From UBA12068 sp964452415 (GTDB taxonomy: Bacteria > Patescibacteriota > Minisyncoccia > Moranbacterales > GWC2-37-73): a stretch of 16,536 nt of DNA. Both the position numbers and the translations under genes were made by a program. Location: the NCBI GenBank assembly GCA_964452415.1, contig CAYVME010000024.1, positions 1 through 16,536 on the forward strand, read 5' to 3'. Shown here in pieces: positions 13,253-16,536 of this stretch; position 1 is the stretch's first letter; every line of letters begins with the position of its first letter. The notes under the pieces are model-generated. The model was not told where the DNA came from. It saw only the letters and a program-made list of their open reading frames with translations, and did not search any database.

Positions 13253-13281
13253 AAAAGCCCGAAATTTTATCGAGCTTTATT
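13253..13281 (-). terminator. Primary terminator of the HAD gene
   Basis: On the minus strand AAAGCTCG pairs with CGGGCTTT (one wobble), followed by TTATTTTT. It begins within five bases of the stop codon. Confidence 0.75.
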
Positions 13282-13285
13282 TTCA

Positions 13286-14041
13286 TCAAATAACATAGTG
13301 ATTTATGATTTCCTCCACACCGCTTGGTCCTTCTTGGGTGGCAATGAAACCACCTCGCGACCTGATCAAATTTTTGACATCATCAGTCGCATTGGATGGA
13401 CAGGCCACTGTTCCTGCTATTTTCAGAATTGGCAAATCATTGTTGGCATCTCCGACCATCAGAATTTCCTCAACTGCAATACCAGTAACATCTGAATAAA
13501 AACTCAGGACAGAACCCTTGCTCACTCCTTCTAATGTAACATCCACGGCAGTTGTAGAATAAGAGATGAAAAATTGCCTTAACAAATCTTCTGGCATCAC
13601 CTCTTTCACAAATGAAGCAAGTGCGGCAGTATTTGATTTGTCTTTAGTGGGCATAAGAGATACTGAACCCTCTTTGCCTGGAACCAAACTGCTCCTGCCA
13701 GAAAAAACCACCTCCCTAACCAGAAAATTCTTAATTTCGAAGATTAACTTCTCTTTTCCAATTATGCCAGGATGCGGGGTCAGCCTTCGCGTAAGTGGAT
13801 AATACAGATAACTGCCATTTTCCACCACGCTTGGCAATTCATTTTCAGACATTATTCCCAGCAATTGCGCCAGGGGTTGGACATATTCTGCCCCACGACC
13901 GGTGCAAAAAACAAGAGGTGGCACTTCCTGATTATAGACTTTGCGACCATATTCCTGAAAAAAAGCGATCTGTTTAAGTTTGGGTGTTTGTCCTTTCATG
14001 AGCACGCATCCGTCAATATCCAGCATTATGATTTTTATCAT
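13286..14041 (-). CDS. Cof/SPP-type HAD-superfamily phosphatase
   Basis: A 251-residue HAD hydrolase with all four motifs: motif I DIDGCV (nucleophile D8, acid D10), motif II CTGR (T47), motif III Lys175 in EGVSKG and motif IV GDANNDLPIL (D198, D202). The cap inserted between motifs II and III (about residues 80-165) puts it in the C2-cap Cof/phosphoglycolate/sucrose-phosphate group. The likely substrate is a sugar phosphate or phosphoglycolate; sequence cannot choose. GCV in place of the usual GTL after motif I is uncommon. Shine-Dalgarno AAGGAGG lies 4-5 nt before ATG. It is preceded by an intercistronic hairpin separating it from the Nudix gene, with which it is probably co-transcribed. 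Confidence 0.88.
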   Translation of the reverse strand: MIKIIMLDIDGCVLMKGQTPKLKQIAFFQEYGRKVYNQEVPPLVFCTGRGAEYVQPLAQLLGIMSENELPSVVENGSYLYYPLTRRLTPHPGIIGKEKLIFEIKNFLVREVVFSGRSSLVPGKEGSVSLMPTKDKSNTAALASFVKEVMPEDLLRQFFISYSTTAVDVTLEGVSKGSVLSFYSDVTGIAVEEILMVGDANNDLPILKIAGTVACPSNATDDVKNLIRSRGGFIATQEGPSGVEEIINHYVI

Positions 14042-14058
14042 AAAGCCTCCTTCTGAGA

Positions 14059-14089
14059 TTCCGGCTGAGGTCTCTTTTCTCAGCCGGAA
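14059..14089 (-). other. Intercistronic hairpin between Nudix and HAD genes
   Basis: A perfect 11-bp stem TTCCGGCTGAG/CTCAGCCGGAA with a 9-nt loop. On the minus strand no T-tract follows (TCTCAG instead), so it more likely protects mRNA ends or gives partial attenuation than full termination. Confidence 0.7.
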
Positions 14090-14122
14090 AATTTTCTGAT
14101 AACTCTTCGAGGAAACACTGAT

Positions 14123-14701
14123 TTACAACCTTCCCTCCATGTGGGCGCGCATCAATGCCATTTCCGAAAAGCCAGAGAATGAACCGTCATATTTCTTGAG
14201 AATTTCAAACAGCTCATCGCGGGTCATTTCCCAGACTTCCAGAATTTCGCCGGGACCAGGATTGGGAGTGCCCATTGTGCATTCGACCGCCACGAACAAA
14301 TCTTCATGAGTGTCGAACTTTCTCGGCGCAACACAAGCACGGCCCAGATAGATCATTTCACCAGCGGTAAGTCCTGTTTCCTCAGCAAGCTCCGCACCAG
14401 CCTGGTCGGTTGCCGCCACCTCCTTGGGCTTTCTGCCAGCAGGAAATTCCCAGACGACCTGGTTGGTTCCCTGCTTGAATGTCCTGGTGATTACCAGGTT
14501 GCCATTGGCCAACACCGGAACCACTGTAACGCCCGCAGCCTTGCGACAAAAAGCATATTCCTCGGACTGATTCGTTTCAGGATTAATAAAACTCTGCATG
14601 ATCAATCCCAATCCGAACTTTCCGGCCAACTTGCTTTCCTCTCCTTCTTTTGCCCAACTGGAAACTTCCTTTCCTGGCGAATTTGAAAACAGCTTGTTCA
14701 T
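14123..14701 (-). CDS. Nudix hydrolase, ADP-ribose pyrophosphatase-like
   Basis: 192 residues. The EFPAGR lead-in and Nudix box (residues 89-111) are those of the ADP-ribose/nucleoside-diphosphate-sugar group, which hydrolyses ADP-ribose to AMP and ribose-5-phosphate. The box reads G-x14-AELAEETGL: metal-binding glutamates E104, E107 and E108 are present, but the usual Arg before the first is Ala and the early Glu is one position off, so the box is degenerate at two points. The N-terminal ~50 residues give the beta-rich dimerisation part seen in this subgroup. Shine-Dalgarno GGGAGG is 5 nt from ATG. It may remove damaged nucleotides together with the downstream phosphatase, which is an inference from position. 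Confidence 0.85.
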   Translation of the reverse strand: MNKLFSNSPGKEVSSWAKEGEESKLAGKFGLGLIMQSFINPETNQSEEYAFCRKAAGVTVVPVLANGNLVITRTFKQGTNQVVWEFPAGRKPKEVAATDQAGAELAEETGLTAGEMIYLGRACVAPRKFDTHEDLFVAVECTMGTPNPGPGEILEVWEMTRDELFEILKKYDGSFSGFSEMALMRAHMEGRL

Positions 14702-14857
14702 GTCGTCCTCCCTTGTCTTTCCGTTTTAATGTTCAGGTAAGCGGGGTATTCCACTCCCAGAATGCAAACTGCCTTACTAAAAAACCACAAATTATTAAAT
14801 AACTTTGATATACAATAAAAATCGAAGCTATTGTACTTTTCAATGCTCACATTTACT

Positions 14858-14900
14858 AATATACAACTAACAAATATACAACAATATACAACTAACAAAA
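14858..14900. repeat. Three short AATATACAAC direct repeats upstream of the Nudix gene
   Basis: AATATACAAC begins at 14858, 14873 and 14883. The first and third are followed by TAACAAA. They lie about 160-200 bp before the Nudix start, next to TTGAAA-like and TTTTAT-like promoter elements on the minus strand, so they may be operator half-sites. The low complexity of the region limits confidence. Confidence 0.4.
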
Positions 14901-14910
14901 TAAAAAATTG

Positions 14911-14944
14911 CACAACAAAAAAACACTCTCGCGAAAAAGTGTTT
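14911..14944 (-). terminator. Repeated terminator, identical copy 2
   Basis: Same 34 nt as 13208-13241. It ends whatever minus-strand transcript crosses 14945-15283, either read-through from the DUF302 gene or a separate non-coding RNA. Confidence 0.75.
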
Positions 14945-15283
14945 ATTTGCCTACAGCAATACAAAAAGCAAGCTAATCGTAAGCTATTGTGGCTAGTCCT
15001 CAATTGTTATCCGAATTTTTTGTCTACCATAAGGTAAACAAGATTTACCCTTGCCGAAGCAAGAGCAAACGACCGTTAGAATTGACCGATTGTCCGAAGA
15101 CATCGATCGCACCTTAACTCCCTAGAAAGGAGGTGTTTGCGGGCAGACAACGCATGAGAATTTCCACTAAATAAGCCTCCATATTTCTGTGCAACTCACA
15201 GGAAACTAATTGTTAATTTTACACTTGCATTCTACGGCATTAGGGGGGAAATAGCAAATATTATCAACATACGAGTTATAGTC
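14945..15283 (-). other. Non-coding stretch with hairpins and a 16S-tail/ITS-like segment
   Basis: No credible gene in either strand. On the minus strand 15135-15118 reads CACCTCCTTTCTAGGGAG, matching the usual end of 16S rRNA and the start of its spacer. It is followed by a UUCG-capped hairpin (15083-15107), CTTGC-TTCG-GCAAG (near 15051-15064) and GGTAAA/TTTACC (near 15031-15047), then the terminator at 14911. Upstream of 15135 nothing resembles 16S. It could be a rearranged rRNA-operon remnant or an unrelated small RNA. Confidence 0.35.
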
Positions 15284-15667
15284 TCATATTTGATCCACTA
15301 CCCTCTTAATTTTCCCTTCAACCTCTCTGGCAATTGGAGCTAAGTCTGTATTATTCACCATTCCCATTGCAATGGATGGCAAAATAGCCGAAACAAAAAC
15401 ATTGCCCTTATCTTCATATACGATCACATTACATGGAAGCAATAGTCCGATTTCTTTATCAATCTGAAGAACCTTGTAGGCAGATTTTGGTTGGCATGCA
15501 CCAAGAATTATATAGTTGTCAAAATCGACATCCAGCTTTTTCTTGAATGTTGCCTTAGCATTTATCTCAGTGATTATTCCAAATCCTTCTTTTACTAATT
15601 CTTCCCTGGTTTTCTTTTCAGCTTCTGCAAAAGATACATTGAGTTGTTTTTTGTAGCTGTATTGCAT
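15284..15667 (-). CDS. DUF302 family protein
   Basis: 127 residues matching the DUF302 layout: YKKQLNVSFAEAEKKTREELVKEGFGIITEINAKATFKKKL at the N-terminus (the helix and strand leading to the conserved Glu/Asn region), YIILGACQPKSAYKVLQIDKEIGLLLPCNVIVYED in the middle (the typical GACxPxxA and LLLPCNVxVY segments), and a C-terminal helix. Biochemical function is unknown. The two conserved cysteines (in GACQP and LPCNV) are typical. DUF302 genes are often near metal- or sulfur-stress genes. It starts 11 nt after the SHOCT gene stop, implying one operon. No Shine-Dalgarno is visible. Confidence 0.88.
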   Translation of the reverse strand: MQYSYKKQLNVSFAEAEKKTREELVKEGFGIITEINAKATFKKKLDVDFDNYIILGACQPKSAYKVLQIDKEIGLLLPCNVIVYEDKGNVFVSAILPSIAMGMVNNTDLAPIAREVEGKIKRVVDQI

Positions 15668-15678
15668 AATGATTTTGT

Positions 15679-15933
15679 TTATTGTAAATCTTTCTTCATT
15701 TTCTCAAAATCCTCCTTGGTTATTTCTCCTTTTGCATAACGTTCTTTAAGTATGCTCACAGCATTATCCCCCTTATGTCCGTTTCCATTGCTGCGACCCA
15801 TACCGCAACATCCTCCACCCGAAACACCACGAACCAAGGCAATAATTGCCCAAATTATTAGACCCCAAAATATGAGCATCATAAATCCTCCGAAAAAACC
15901 AAACCCGCTACCTAGTCCATATCCGTACATCAT
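15679..15933 (-). CDS. Small SHOCT-domain membrane protein
   Basis: 84 residues: a Gly/Tyr/Phe-rich N-terminus (MMYGYGLGSGFGFFGG), one membrane helix (about 18-36), a Gly/Cys linker (GGGCCGMGRSNGNGHKG) and a C-terminal SHOCT motif, ILKERYAKGEITKEDFEKMKKDL (62-84). SHOCT is a short oligomerisation motif; this helix-plus-SHOCT design is common in small membrane proteins of unknown role. The CC pair in the linker might bind metal, which would suit the neighbours. No Shine-Dalgarno; a TATAAA-like sequence lies about 10 nt before the start. Confidence 0.88.
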   Translation of the reverse strand: MMYGYGLGSGFGFFGGFMMLIFWGLIIWAIIALVRGVSGGGCCGMGRSNGNGHKGDNAVSILKERYAKGEITKEDFEKMKKDLQ

Positions 15934-15961
15934 AATATTTTATATTTATCTAAATTAAGCC

Positions 15962-15990
15962 AAAAAAGAGGTGCCCTGCATCCTCTTTTT
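15962..15990. terminator. Terminator after the DUF5676 gene
   Basis: AAAAAAGAGG (15962-15971) and CCTCTTTTT (15982-15990) form a stem with T-runs on both strands. On the minus strand it ends the DUF5676 transcript just before the SHOCT gene. Confidence 0.75.
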
Positions 15991-16015
15991 AATACGTCAT
16001 TACTGTGTCTTTATT

Positions 16016-16279
16016 TCATTTTTCTACTGATTTATTGAAAATCCAAGCAAAAATCATACCTATAATATATGAATATACTACAACTTGAACAATTCCCAAG
16101 ATGACACCTAGCAGGGTCACTCTGCTTCCTGTGGCAACATTATTTGAAACATGAAACAGCGCGGTCATCAATTTAGTTGATACCCCTGGAAATAAAGCCA
16201 CGAATACTGAGCAGACAATATAAACAATAGCTGAAACTTTAGACAACATTACTGCAAATTTTTTATTGTTTATTTTCAT
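16016..16279 (-). CDS. DUF5676-like membrane protein
   Basis: 87 residues with two membrane helices (about 10-30 and 53-79), the second ending in the pattern VVVYSYIIGMIFAWIFNK, typical of DUF5676 (usually GxxxVVVYSFIxGxLFAWxYN). Function unknown. Its ATG overlaps the upstream stop (ATGA) and its Shine-Dalgarno AGGAGG is inside the upstream gene, so the two are translationally coupled. Members of this family are frequently found beside copper- and mercury-handling genes, an association and not proof. Confidence 0.75.
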   Translation of the reverse strand: MKINNKKFAVMLSKVSAIVYIVCSVFVALFPGVSTKLMTALFHVSNNVATGSRVTLLGVILGIVQVVVYSYIIGMIFAWIFNKSVEK

Positions 16280-16536
16280 AATCCACCTCCTTTCTTTTTT
16301 ATTGTATTAATCTCGAATAATTTTCTTGTAATCAACGAAACAACAGGAGCTAAAATTGTCAGTTGCAAAACAGGAGACAATCCCACCCCTACAAGTGGGA
16401 TGATTGGCATCAGTTCGCTATATCCCCACCTCCCAGTTATGAGCGCAAATTTTTCAATAGCAACAGCAAAAATAAATCCGAGAGTTAATGCTAAATATAA
16501 TGATTCGGTTTTGTTTTTCAAAATCCAGCGAGTATC
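16276..16536 (-). CDS. Partial membrane protein, cut by the window edge
   Basis: The frame stays open to the last base. A TTG at 16519-16521 could be read as a start, but the preceding codons (DTRWI) continue the frame and no Shine-Dalgarno is seen, so the true start is probably outside. Visible: two or three membrane segments (SLYLALTLGFIFAVAI, LMPIIPLVGVGLSPVLQLTILAPVVSLI) with the distinctive ITGRWGYSELMPIIP between them, and a basic tail (KKKGGGL). I recall similar WGYxELMPIIP proteins beside DUF5676 and metal genes, but I cannot name a function. Confidence 0.65.
   Translation of the reverse strand, partial: DTRWILKNKTESLYLALTLGFIFAVAIEKFALITGRWGYSELMPIIPLVGVGLSPVLQLTILAPVVSLITRKLFEINTIKKKGGGL

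Noticed and set aside
14698..15003. 101-aa minus-strand ORF upstream of the Nudix gene
   Set aside because: It runs through an intrinsic terminator and the AT-rich repeats, has no Shine-Dalgarno, and its Cys/Phe-rich product looks like translated non-coding sequence.
1..16536. Defence system, toxin-antitoxin pair, insertion sequence or prophage
   Set aside because: No transposase, nuclease, integrase, Cas or toxin-like gene was recognised in any frame.

Overview
The window looks like a chromosomal segment of an uncultivated bacterium, most likely of the Patescibacteria/CPR type. This rests on gene content, not on a marker gene: short genes, single-protein functions, many lone small membrane proteins, a C39-like peptidase of a form familiar from that group, standard genetic code, and bacterial promoters and Shine-Dalgarno sites. 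Two features fit less well: a signal-peptide protein with an outer-membrane beta-barrel look, and IspG of the MEP isoprenoid pathway. Assignment is therefore moderate.

Layout, left to right (most genes are on the minus strand). 1-1990: PlsC-type acyltransferase and a PorV-like barrel protein, each with its own promoter and terminator. 2026-3072: ispG. 3148-3620: a minus-strand array of two tRNA-like genes with abnormal anticodon loops, interleaved with two structured elements that are not recognisable tRNAs. 3716-4513 (+): membrane-anchored C39-like peptidase. 4619-5050: a structured intergenic element, a 54-residue two-helix membrane protein and an operator-like region. 5076-6165: slipin and a small membrane protein. 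6366-11381: purQ, a PurS-PurL fusion, and purM, together able to carry FGAR through FGAM to AIR. 11384-11704: a dense divergent regulatory region. 11705-12375: two small unknown genes converging on a shared terminator. 12544-13131: a cysteine-containing membrane protein of unknown role. 13286-14701: a Cof-type HAD phosphatase and a Nudix hydrolase. 14702-15283: non-coding, with a duplicated terminator, AT-rich repeats and a short 16S-tail-like sequence. 15284-16536: DUF302, SHOCT, DUF5676 and a partial membrane protein, a set often seen near metal-stress genes.

Themes. (1) Terminators and the next gene's promoter are repeatedly packed together; once a near-perfect -35 lies in the loop of the preceding terminator hairpin. 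(2) purM and purL are preceded by the same ~110-bp promoter-leader, a good candidate for shared control of the purine module. (3) Two unrelated small genes (54 aa at 4736-4900 and 95 aa at 11705-11992) share a 12-nt half-site ACCCCGTTAAAT with a second inverted half-site, suggesting one regulator. (4) Terminators of one sequence family recur four times. The least explained part is the RNA array at 3199-3614.
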